Part shown: positions 1 to 5,981 of the stretch, in pieces | Layout: the number at the start of each line of letters is the position of its first letter | How positions within the stretch are numbered: the stretch's first letter is position 1 | Notes under the pieces: generated by a model | The model's database searches: none | What the model saw: the letters and a program-made list of their open reading frames with translations, nothing else | What the model was told of the DNA's origin: nothing | Translations under genes and position numbers: made by a program | Source of the DNA: Armatimonadota bacterium | GTDB lineage: Bacteria; Armatimonadota; SYMT01 | NCBI GenBank assembly: GCA_020696885.1 | Contig: JAJFMS010000376.1 | Span: 1-7,248 of the forward strand | DNA length: 7,248 bases | Direction of reading: 5' to 3'

Positions 1-1
1 C

Positions 2-217
2 TACGTGAGTGTGGCGAGCCTGGTCCCCTGCCTGGGGCTGGTGGCGGGTCCGGCGGCCATCGTGTTCGGGATGAAGGGCCTCCGCGCCCGCCGTGAGAAT
101 CCGAACCTGCCGGGTCAGGCGCATGCCGTCACGGCACTGATCCTGGGCGGGCTGACGACGCTCGCCAACTGGGGCCTGGTGCTGCTGGCCATCGTCAGCA
201 CGCTGACCCGTCCGTGA
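2..217 (+). CDS. Small two-helix membrane protein, DUF4190-like (5' end outside window)
   Basis: The frame is already open at the first base, so the true start probably lies upstream; the first possible internal start is a GTG at 5. The visible part has two hydrophobic segments, one at about residues 1-24 (rich in V, L, G, A and P) and one at about 42-66. They are separated by a basic, polar loop containing LRARRE and NPNLPGQAH. This helix - 'G.kgLrarR' - loop - 'G..HAv.AlilGgl' - helix layout is typical of the DUF4190 class of short bacterial membrane proteins, whose role is unknown. It ends with TGA directly before a GTG that could start the next gene, so the two may be cotranscribed. The family call rests on pattern only; the protein could also be the C-terminal tail of a larger membrane protein. 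Confidence 0.55.
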   Translation, partial: YVSVASLVPCLGLVAGPAAIVFGMKGLRARRENPNLPGQAHAVTALILGGLTTLANWGLVLLAIVSTLTRP

Positions 218-259
218 GTGCCACCTCGCCCACTGCCGGCCGATAAAGTAGCCACGCTC

Positions 260-1006
260 ATGCCGGACCGTCGGAGGCACCGGGGCGCACATCCGGAAGA
301 CCAGCACCTCTTCGCTCCGGGCCAGGTGGCGGTGCTGCAGACCGCCGTGGCGGAGCTCTCCTGGCTCTATACTCGCGGCTACCCTTCGGCCGCCGCCCTC
401 AAGCTGGTGGGAGACCGACACCGGCTGGTGGAGCGCCAGCGGATCGCCGTCGCCCGCGCGGCCTGCGGCGACGCGTCGCGGGACGGCCGGAGATTTCGCC
501 GCGTTCCGGCCGCAGACCTCCGTGGGGCGGACCTCGCGATCGACGGCTTCAACCTCATCATTACTATCGAAGCGGCGCTCTCCGGCGGCGTGCTGCTCCG
601 CTGCCGGGACGGCACCCTGCGCGACCTGGCGAGCATCCACGGCTCTTATCGAACGGTCGAGGAGACGGACGTCGCTATCCAGCAGATCGGCGCGACGCTG
701 CAGGCGCTGGCGCCGGCCAGCGTGCTCTGGCTGCTGGACAGCCCCGTCTCCAACAGCGGGCGCCTGGCAGCGCGCCTGCGGGAAGCGGCCGCAGAGGCAG
801 GGTGGCCCTGGAGTGTGGAAACCGTCTTCGACCCGGACCGCGATCTGATCCGCTCGCAAGCGGTGGTGGTCTCCTCGGACTCCAGCGTGCTGGACGGCGC
901 CGCCCGTTGGACGGACCTCGCCTCCCAGGTGGTGGCCGAGTCGGTGCCCGACGCGTGGATCGTGGAGATGGGCGCAGCGGAGCTGCAACCGGGGGTGATG
1001 GAGTAA
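260..1006 (+). CDS. DUF434 (DUF434/DUF5616) family protein, possible PIN-like nuclease
   Basis: This 248-aa protein matches the DUF434 family pattern I know. It opens with RRHRGAHPED (5-14) and continues with LSWLYTRGY (33-41), ALKLVGDRHRL (46-56), ERQRIAVARAAC (58-69), IDGFNLIITIEAALSGG (94-110), RCRDGTLRDLASIHGSYR (114-131), LLDSPVSNSGR (158-168) and SSDSSVLD (205-212). The function of the family is unknown. The hydrophobic strand ending in D95 with N98, the later D160 and N165, and D207/D212 resemble the spaced acidic residues of PIN/NYN-type nuclease folds, which is my inference. I chose ATG 260 because family members begin close to the RRHRG motif; a GTG at 218, abutting the previous stop, would add 14 residues with no family character. 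Neither start has a clear ribosome binding site. The last codons run into a tandem repeat, so the tail (GVME) is probably repeat-derived. Confidence 0.8.
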   Translation: MPDRRRHRGAHPEDQHLFAPGQVAVLQTAVAELSWLYTRGYPSAAALKLVGDRHRLVERQRIAVARAACGDASRDGRRFRRVPAADLRGADLAIDGFNLIITIEAALSGGVLLRCRDGTLRDLASIHGSYRTVEETDVAIQQIGATLQALAPASVLWLLDSPVSNSGRLAARLREAAAEAGWPWSVETVFDPDRDLIRSQAVVVSSDSSVLDGAARWTDLASQVVAESVPDAWIVEMGAAELQPGVME

Positions 1007-1028
1007 TGGAGTAGTGGAGTGATGGGAT
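997..1028 (+). repeat. Four 8-bp tandem repeats over the DUF434 stop codon
   Basis: The units are GATGGAGT, AATGGAGT, AGTGGAGT and GATGGGAT, back to back with one or two changes per unit. The first unit and the start of the second contain the last coding residues and the TAA stop (1004-1006) of the DUF434 gene. The array sits in the 56-nt gap between two convergent genes. No function is evident. Confidence 0.75.
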
Positions 1029-1062
1029 CGGTGCGGTCGTATGGCCGCCGTCCTGCCAAATT

Positions 1063-2085
1063 CTACGTTCCGATGTAGCGCGCGTAGAGGCTGCGGGCGA
1101 GCGGCTCGTCGGTGGTGCCCTGGATGATGGCGCGGCCGTCACCGAACACGGTGAGGAGGTGGTCGCCCACCTGCGCTTTGAGCAGGAACGGGTTGACGGA
1201 GACCTCCCCGAGCGGGCGCAGGCGCGCCGCGAGCTGCGGGAGGTCGAGCTTCGTGGGGCGAGAGAGGTTGATCTGGACCGCGTTCCGGCCGCAGAGCGAC
1301 GTGGCGTAGGTGCCCGAGGCGGGCTCCAGGAACGGGAACTCTCGCCGCACGCAGCAGGGGCAGTCGTCCTTGCGTGGGATGCGGAACCGGTGCCAGGTGA
1401 GCTCCCAGACGTCTACGTGCAGCAGCTCCGACAAGACCGCCTCGTGCGCGCCGCAGAGCCACTTCAGCCCCTCGGTGGCGGCGTAGGAGGCGATGACGCT
1501 GACGGCCGGTCCCAGCACGCCGGCCGTATCGCAGGTGTCGGAGGCGCCGGCGGGCGGCGGGTCCGGAAAGGCGCAGCGGAGGCAGGGCGTCTCCCCGGGG
1601 CGCACCAGCAGCAGCATGCCGTAGGTGGAGACGGCGCCGGTGTAGACCCACGGCTTACCCAGCTTGACGCAGGCATCGTTGACGATGTAGCGGGCCTCGA
1701 AGTTATCCGTGCCGTCCATCACCAGGTCGCAGTCGCCGATCAGCTCTTCCACGTTGCCGGCGTTCAGGTCCGCGACCACGCCCTCGATCCGGATGTCGCC
1801 GTTCACCGCTCGCAGGCGGCGCTCGGCGGCGACGGCCTTAGGGACGGCGTCCCGGGCGTCCGCTTCGTCGAAGAGGAGTTGGCGCTGGAGGTTGTTCCAC
1901 TCCACCCAATCGCGATCCACGATCCGGAGGTAACCCACTCCCGCGCGGGCCAGGTGGTTGGCGATGACGGGGCCGGTGGCCCCGCACCCGATGATGGCCA
2001 CCCGGCAGGCGAGGAGCCGCTGCTGGCCCTCGGCGCCGATTACCGGCAGGATGGTCTGGCGGGCGTATCGCTGGAGATCGGGCAT
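1063..2085 (-). CDS. MoeB/ThiF/HesA-family adenylyltransferase (E1-like)
   Basis: This 340-aa cytoplasmic enzyme should adenylate the C-terminal glycine of a ubiquitin-like sulfur carrier (MoaD or ThiS type) with ATP, priming it for thiocarboxylate formation. Visible E1-like features are the nucleotide-binding loop GCGATG (33-38), IVDRD (55-59), NNLQRQ (64-69), K83, DGTDN (124-128), two zinc-type CxxC pairs (C168/C171 and C242/C245), and CDTAGVLG (185-192), where C185 is the candidate sulfur-accepting cysteine. A C-terminal extension has LCGRNAVQI (264-272) and a terminal FGDGRAIIQGT...ARSLYARYIG block, as in Bacillus-type MoeB/ThiF proteins. It follows the PepSY gene by 38 nt, downstream of a molybdopterin oxidoreductase, which favours a molybdenum cofactor role over thiamine. 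No clear Shine-Dalgarno precedes ATG 2085. MoeB versus ThiF cannot be settled from sequence alone. Confidence 0.88.
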   Translation of the reverse strand: MPDLQRYARQTILPVIGAEGQQRLLACRVAIIGCGATGPVIANHLARAGVGYLRIVDRDWVEWNNLQRQLLFDEADARDAVPKAVAAERRLRAVNGDIRIEGVVADLNAGNVEELIGDCDLVMDGTDNFEARYIVNDACVKLGKPWVYTGAVSTYGMLLLVRPGETPCLRCAFPDPPPAGASDTCDTAGVLGPAVSVIASYAATEGLKWLCGAHEAVLSELLHVDVWELTWHRFRIPRKDDCPCCVRREFPFLEPASGTYATSLCGRNAVQINLSRPTKLDLPQLAARLRPLGEVSVNPFLLKAQVGDHLLTVFGDGRAIIQGTTDEPLARSLYARYIGT

Positions 2086-2099
2086 GGGCTGGGAAGCTC

Positions 2100-2120
2100 A
2101 ATACGTGTTGCGTAATGCGT
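2100..2120 (+). repeat. Three 7-bp tandem repeats between PepSY and MoeB/ThiF genes
   Basis: The units AATACGT, GTTGCGT and AATGCGT follow each other without gaps. They occupy most of the 38-nt spacer between the stop of the PepSY gene (TAG at 2124-2126, minus strand) and the start of the MoeB/ThiF gene at 2085. The array may be a short intergenic repeat of the genome; no function is evident. Confidence 0.5.
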
Positions 2121-2123
2121 GAT

Positions 2124-2774
2124 CTATGGCGCGTTGGACGATCCGCCGGGCGCTCTCGGGGCAGGCGAAGACCGGCCGCTTTCCGCTTCCGGGCCGCCGG
2201 TGAAGATGACGTAGAGCAGCGGGATGGCAATGCCCAGGGTTACGAAGACGGCACCCCTACCGCGGATGCCGTTCTTGCCGGGCAGCATGAAGATACCGGA
2301 GATGGCCAGGAGCAGCAAGCCGGCGGCGTAGAGGTCCGCGAAGAGGGTCCAGGCCTTCTTGCCCCGGTTGAGGTGCAGCCAGTTCGCCACGCGCACGAAG
2401 AAGCGCGGCTTGCGACCCTCCTCCACGATCCGGCCGGTCTCCGGGTTCGCGTTGATCCGGCGCTCCCCCACCACGATCTCGAGCTGATCCGGCGCCCACC
2501 GGTGTACCTGCGTCGGGGTGGAGCGCACTCCCAGGCGGTCCAGCACGGTCCGCACCGCCGTGTCCGTATCGCCGGGCAGCGGCTTCCCCACCTCGTGTAC
2601 GCCGCGGAAGTTCTGGAAGTTCGGGTCCCAGTCGGCGAGGTGGTTCACGGCGATGCCGGAGATGGCGTAGACCAGCGTGAGCCCCACGGCCAGATAACCG
2701 GCGTCACGGTGCAGGGAGCGCACCAGCGGTCGCCAGGCCAGGCGGCGCTCGCGGGGCTTCGGTTCCTCAGGCAT
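2124..2774 (-). CDS. PepSY-associated transmembrane protein, likely redox partner of the Mo oxidoreductase
   Basis: This 216-aa inner-membrane protein has a basic N-terminus (1-20), a first helix at about 24-44 with the family-type motif 'RSLHRDAGYLAVGLTLVYA', an extracytoplasmic middle region (about 46-128), a second helix at about 143-163 (LYAAGLLLLAISGIFMLPG), a third at about 174-192, and a low-complexity Ser/Pro/Gly tail. The layout is that of PepSY-associated TM-helix proteins. H22, H45 and H134 (WLHLNRG) lie at or near the helix ends and are candidate heme ligands; this is inference, as no heme site can be proved here. Its ATG overlaps the end of the molybdopterin oxidoreductase gene by 8 nt, indicating translational coupling. 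By analogy with MsrQ, which feeds electrons to MsrP, it may link the quinone pool or heme to the exported enzyme, although it is not an obvious MsrQ homologue. Confidence 0.8.
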   Translation of the reverse strand: MPEEPKPRERRLAWRPLVRSLHRDAGYLAVGLTLVYAISGIAVNHLADWDPNFQNFRGVHEVGKPLPGDTDTAVRTVLDRLGVRSTPTQVHRWAPDQLEIVVGERRINANPETGRIVEEGRKPRFFVRVANWLHLNRGKKAWTLFADLYAAGLLLLAISGIFMLPGKNGIRGRGAVFVTLGIAIPLLYVIFTGGPEAESGRSSPAPRAPGGSSNAP

Positions 2775-3555
2775 ACCGCTCTTCCAGCCACGGGTCGGCG
2801 TGGTTGTTGTAGCCGCGCACTTCCCAATAGCCGGGCTCGTCCTGGGTTACGAACCGGATGCCGGTGAGCCACTTGGCGCTCTTCCAGAAATAGAGGTCCG
2901 GCACCAGGGCGCGAACCGGTGCGCCGTGCGGTTGCCCCAGGGGGTCCCCCTCGTGGCGGTAGGCAACCAGCACCTGCGGCGTCAGCGCTTCCTTGATCGG
3001 CACGTTGGCGGTATAGCCGTGCGCGGCCTCGAAGATGACGTGGCGCGCCGTGCCCTTCACGCCGGCCCGGTCCGCCAGCTCGTCTAGGCGGACACCGGTC
3101 CACGCCGTCTTCACCAGCGACCAGCCGGTGACGCAGTGTACGTCGCACTCCTGCTCCGTGCGCGGGAGGGCCAGCAGCTCCGCGTAATCCAGGTCCAGCG
3201 GCTTCTTCACCTCGCCGTGCACCCGCAGGCGGAAGGCGCCCGGGCTCGGGTCGCCCTCGCGGCCGCCCATCTCCCGCAGCCGCGAAAGGAGCCGCTGTCC
3301 CGGGGGCACCCGCGGGCGACCGTCCGCGCGCGGCTCCGCACGAAGCATCGCCTCTTCGTCAGCCGAGGGCCGGGGGTCCGGCTCCTCCATTTGAAAGACG
3401 GTAGAAGGCGCTTTCGGCGCCGCGGAGCCGCAGCCGTAGAGCACCGAGCCGAGCCACACGATGGCGGTGCCCGCGCCTGCCTGCTGCACGAACCCGCGCC
3501 GGTCCAGGAGCCGGCGTACGGCGGGCGTCAGCCGCTTCGGATCTTGCTGGCTCAT
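2767..3555 (-). CDS. Molybdopterin-dependent oxidoreductase, sulfite-oxidase fold, Tat lipoprotein
   Basis: This 262-aa exported enzyme belongs to the sulfite oxidase/MsrP (YedY) molybdopterin-binding class. The N-terminus has a twin-arginine motif, DRRGFVQQAG (18-27), a hydrophobic stretch (about 28-40) and a lipobox-like LYGC with C42, so it is probably Tat-exported and lipid-anchored. Core motifs are the RLRVHGEVKKPL strand (109-120), ECDVHCVTGWS (136-146) with C141 as the expected molybdenum ligand, FEAAHGYTANVP (175-186), HGAPVRALVPDLYFWKSAKWL (210-230) and the end motif PGYWEVRGYNNHADPW (241-256). The substrate is unknown; sulfite, methionine sulfoxide or another oxo compound are all possible. 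I chose ATG 3555, preceded by AAAGGA at a long 12-nt spacing, because the frame's extension to 3678 adds 41 residues before the Tat signal without family character. It is first in a unit with the PepSY and MoeB/ThiF genes and divergent from selB. Confidence 0.88.
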   Translation of the reverse strand: MSQQDPKRLTPAVRRLLDRRGFVQQAGAGTAIVWLGSVLYGCGSAAPKAPSTVFQMEEPDPRPSADEEAMLRAEPRADGRPRVPPGQRLLSRLREMGGREGDPSPGAFRLRVHGEVKKPLDLDYAELLALPRTEQECDVHCVTGWSLVKTAWTGVRLDELADRAGVKGTARHVIFEAAHGYTANVPIKEALTPQVLVAYRHEGDPLGQPHGAPVRALVPDLYFWKSAKWLTGIRFVTQDEPGYWEVRGYNNHADPWLEERYA

Positions 3556-3701
3556 GGTGTTGGCTGGTCCTTTCCACGGGAGAGCAGCGGCGCCGGAAAG
3601 CCGCTCTGGTTCACGCCGGGCAAAGTGGCGCGTGCTAAAGTAGAAGTACCTCCCGGCAGCCATCGGGCCGGGGCACAACGATCCGCTGAATCGATTATCT
3701 C
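3556..3701. promoter_or_regulatory. Divergent intergenic region between the Mo oxidoreductase and selB
   Basis: These 146 nt separate two divergent starts, so they should carry promoters in both directions. I found no convincing -35/-10 pair on either strand. Visible elements are a hairpin at 3586-3605 (AGCGGC, 8-nt loop, GCCGCT; lengthened to 8 bp if three bases bulge) and an AATCGATT palindrome at 3689-3696 just before the selB ATG. The minus-strand AAAGGA close to 3555 is the only ribosome-binding candidate; selB has none. Confidence 0.35.
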
Positions 3702-5566
3702 ATGCCAGCGCCTTCTCGCGTACTTTCTACCACCAGTCAGCACTTCATCATCGGCACGGCCGGCCATGTCGACCACGGCAAGACGGCGCTGATCCGGGCC
3801 CTCACCGGCGCGGAGACGGACCGGCTGGTCGAGGAGCAGGAGCGCGGGATGTCGATCGACCTCGGCTTTGCGGACTTCGCGCTGCCGAGCGGGCGGCACG
3901 CCGGGGTGATCGACGTTCCAGGTCACGAGCGGGTCCTCAAGAACATGCGGGCCGGCGCCGGCGGGATCGACCTGGTGCTGCTGGTCATCGCCGCGGACGA
4001 AGGCGTGATGCCCCAGACCCGCGAGCACCTGGACATCCTGAACATCCTGCAGACGCGGCGGGGAATAGTCGCCATCACGAAGGCCGATCTGGTGGACGAA
4101 GAGTGGCTGGAGCTGGTACAGGACGAGATCCGCGGGGTGCTGAAGGGCACATTCCTCGCCCACGCGCCGATGGTGCCGGTCTCCTCGATCACCGGCGCCG
4201 GCATCGATGAGCTGCGGAACCTGCTGGACCGGATGGCGGAGGAGGTGCCCACACGCACCATTGTCGGTCCGTGGCGGCTACCGATCGATCGTGTATTTAC
4301 TATCCGCGGATTCGGCACCGTAGTCACCGGCACGCTGATCGCCGGGGTGGCGCGGGTGGGCGATCGCGTACAGGTACTGCCGCGGGGTCTGGAGACGCGG
4401 GTGCGGAGTATCCAGGTGCACGGTGCCTCCTGCGACTTCGCGGAGGCCGGCACGCGCGTGGCCTTGAATCTCGCCGGGCTCGAAGTAGAGGACGTGGAGC
4501 GCGGGGACGTGGCGGCGCCGCTGAACACGCAGCGGGCCACCCAGGCCCTGGACGCTCGCCTGGACGTGCTGAAGAGCTGTCCGCGGGAGTTGAAGAACCG
4601 CACCCGCGTGCGGGTGTACCTTGGCACCGCGGAGGTGCTCGCCCGGCTGAACATCCTGGATTCCGAGACGCTGGAGCCGGGCGGCAGCGGGCTGGTGCAG
4701 CTCCGGCTGGAGACCCCCACCATCGCGGCGAAGGGGGACCGGTACGTCCTGCGGTTCTACTCGCCGATGGAGACGATCGGCGGCGGCTCGATCGTGGATC
4801 CCTTCCCCATCCGGCACAAGCGGTTCGATGCCGCAGTGCTGGCCAACCTGGCGGTCAAAGAGCGCGGCACCCCGGACGAGCTGGTGGCCGAGGCCGTGCA
4901 GCGGAGCGGTCTCACCCCGGCCTCGTGGAGCGCGGCGAGCTGGTGCGGCTGGACGGAGAGACCGTGGTCCACCTGCACCGGCTGGAAGCGGCAGAGCACC
5001 TGGTGACCGGTACGCTCTCCGCCTACCATCAGGCGCAGCCGATGCGCACCGGGATGAGCCGGGAAGAGCTGCGGAGCCGGCTCTCCCGCCAGATGGACGC
5101 CAAGGGGTTCTCGCTGATCCTGGGCCGGCTGGATGCCCGCAGGGCGATCGTTACGGAAGGTGGCCGGGTCCGGCTTGGGGCGCATACTCCCCAGTTCACC
5201 GCCGAGCAGCAGCGCGCGGTCGAGAGCCTGGAGGGCGGCCTGCTGAAGGACCCGTTCAACTCCCCCTCCTTCGAGGAGATCCGCAGCTCTGCGGGGTTAC
5301 CGGCAAAGGCTGCGCAGGAAGTGTGGGAGGCGCTGATCGACAACGGCCAGGTGGTGCGGATCGCCTCGGACGTGTTCCTGCACCGGCAGGCCGTGGACAT
5401 GGCGATCGAGCGGGTGCGGGCCTACCTGGCGGAGAACCAGCAGATGACCGCGGCGCAGTTCCGGGACATGGTGGGCACCACGCGCAAGTATGCGGTCCCG
5501 ATGATGGAGTACCTGGACGCCATCCGCGTGACGCGCCGCATCGGCGACGGGCGGGAGCTGTTCTAA
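3702..5566 (+). CDS. selB: Selenocysteine-specific translation elongation factor SelB, frame disrupted
   Basis: SelB is a GTPase that brings Sec-tRNA to the ribosome at UGA codons by binding an mRNA SECIS hairpin. The N-terminal frame has the GTPase motifs GHVDHGKT (21-28), RGMSIDLGF (48-56), DVPGHE (71-76), TKAD (126-129) and SSITG (161-165). Domain II follows ([17 protein letters not shown], 196-212), then domain III up to [15 protein letters not shown] (360-374). This frame loses similarity after about residue 406 and stops at 5004-5006 in a Trp-rich tail. The family sequence resumes in another frame at [12 protein letters not shown] (from 4922) and runs to 5566, with C-terminal winged helices ending in [20 protein letters not shown] and RRIGDG, the SECIS-binding end. 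One missing base near 4915-4921 would restore about 621 aa, a normal SelB length. ATG 3702 has no visible Shine-Dalgarno. It could be a sequencing error or a recent pseudogene. Confidence 0.9.
4911..4930 (+). other. selB: Site of the frame break in selB
   Basis: Upstream family sequence ([12 protein letters not shown]) ends in the frame of 3702 at about 4919, and downstream family sequence (LVERGEL) starts at 4922 one base earlier in phase. The interval contains CCCC at 4915-4918. One extra C there would read ...[14 protein letters not shown]... without a break. The linker would then be shorter than I expect between SelB winged-helix elements, so loss of a slightly larger 3n+1 segment is also possible. 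Confidence 0.75.
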
Positions 5567-5573
5567 CGGTTTC

Positions 5574-5603
5574 GTGGCGGTCGTGACGCCGCACAGAGTT
5601 TTT
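5574..5603 (+). terminator. Weak candidate terminator of selB
   Basis: GTGGCG (5574-5579) can pair with CGCCGC (5587-5592), including one G-U pair, around a 7-nt loop. TTTTT follows at 5599-5603. The stem is short and 6 nt separate it from the T run, so it is a poor match to a standard intrinsic terminator. Its position 8 nt after the selB stop is suitable. Confidence 0.3.
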
Positions 5604-5973
5604 GACAGGATTACAGGATTTAACAGGATGGATTGGGTGGGGCTGGGAGGCCAAGGTGCCATTTCCGGGCGGAACGTAGGCCATCTGATCCCGAACACCG
5701 CACCTGTCAGCCCGAGGAGTCCCGCGATCCAGCGGGCCGGTACTCCATCACCGTCCGGGAAGGTGCTCCCGTTCCTGTAGCCGGCGGTCGCCAGACCGCC
5801 GGTGTTCTCGATGTTCGCGAACCCTCCCGCACAGCCGCAACCGCCCCAGTCACCGGGGTGGCACAAACCGTAGCGGCAGCATCTTCCGGGAAGCTTCACG
5901 ATACCGGTGGACACAGCGGCGAATCCCTTTCCGCTCCGTCCCCATCCCGATCAATCCCGTAATCCTGTCAAAA
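5600..5973. repeat. 374-bp element with 32-bp imperfect terminal inverted repeats
   Basis: The left end (5600-5631) begins TTTTGACAGGATTAC and the right end, read on the minus strand from 5973 to 5942, begins with the same 15 bases; over 32 positions 28 agree. The left copy is internally periodic (ACAGGATT at 5605-5612 and 5613-5620, ACAGGATG at 5623-5630). The interior (5632-5941) has no recognised gene: open frames exist on both strands but none carries a known motif or ribosome binding site. A perfect hairpin lies near the centre. No target-site duplication is evident. It fills most of the 415-nt gap between the convergent selB and permease genes. It could be a MITE-like or REP-type element, or two independent copies of a short intergenic repeat in opposite orientation. 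Confidence 0.6.
5781..5802. repeat. Perfect 9-bp hairpin in the centre of the inverted-repeat element
   Basis: CCGGCGGTC (5781-5789) is an exact reverse complement of GACCGCCGG (5794-5802), with the 4-nt loop gcca between them. It lies between convergent genes, so it could act as a bidirectional stop or be the core of a REP-like repeat. Only a poor T stretch (TGTTCT) follows on the plus strand. Confidence 0.7.
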
Positions 5974-5981
5974 CCTCCCCC

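Noticed and set aside
238..259. GATAAAGT before ATG 260 as a -10 box for leaderless DUF434 transcription
   Set aside because: There is no matching -35 at a proper distance, and the gene is close enough to the upstream gene to be cotranscribed.
1159..2115. Long plus-strand open frame opposite the MoeB/ThiF gene
   Set aside because: It is the mirror of a well-supported gene with E1 motifs. The product has no recognisable motifs and is compositionally skewed, as expected for an antisense shadow at high GC.
3689..3700. AATCGATT-TATCT before the selB ATG as an operator or promoter
   Set aside because: An 8-bp palindrome is common by chance, and no -35 element or second copy supports a function.
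4185..4206. CCGGCGCCGG palindrome inside selB
   Set aside because: It encodes the conserved G5 region (ITGAG) and is explained by GC-rich coding sequence.
4911..4930. Programmed -1 frameshifting in selB
   Set aside because: No in-phase slippery heptamer is present, only CCCC. SelB is not known to need recoding, and a single missing base is the simpler explanation.
5580..5914. Minus-strand open frame from a GTG at 5914 with a Gly/Cys-rich protein, read through the inverted-repeat element into antisense selB
   Set aside because: Open frames exist on both strands here because stop codons are rare at this GC. This one has no recognised domain, no Shine-Dalgarno, reads through the repeat and ends only inside selB antisense sequence.
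5632..5941. Possible selC (tRNA-Sec) downstream of selB
   Set aside because: I found no region with a long acceptor arm, a UCA anticodon loop and a GTTCRA-type T loop in order. The TTCGCGAA at about 5813-5820 is only a palindrome.
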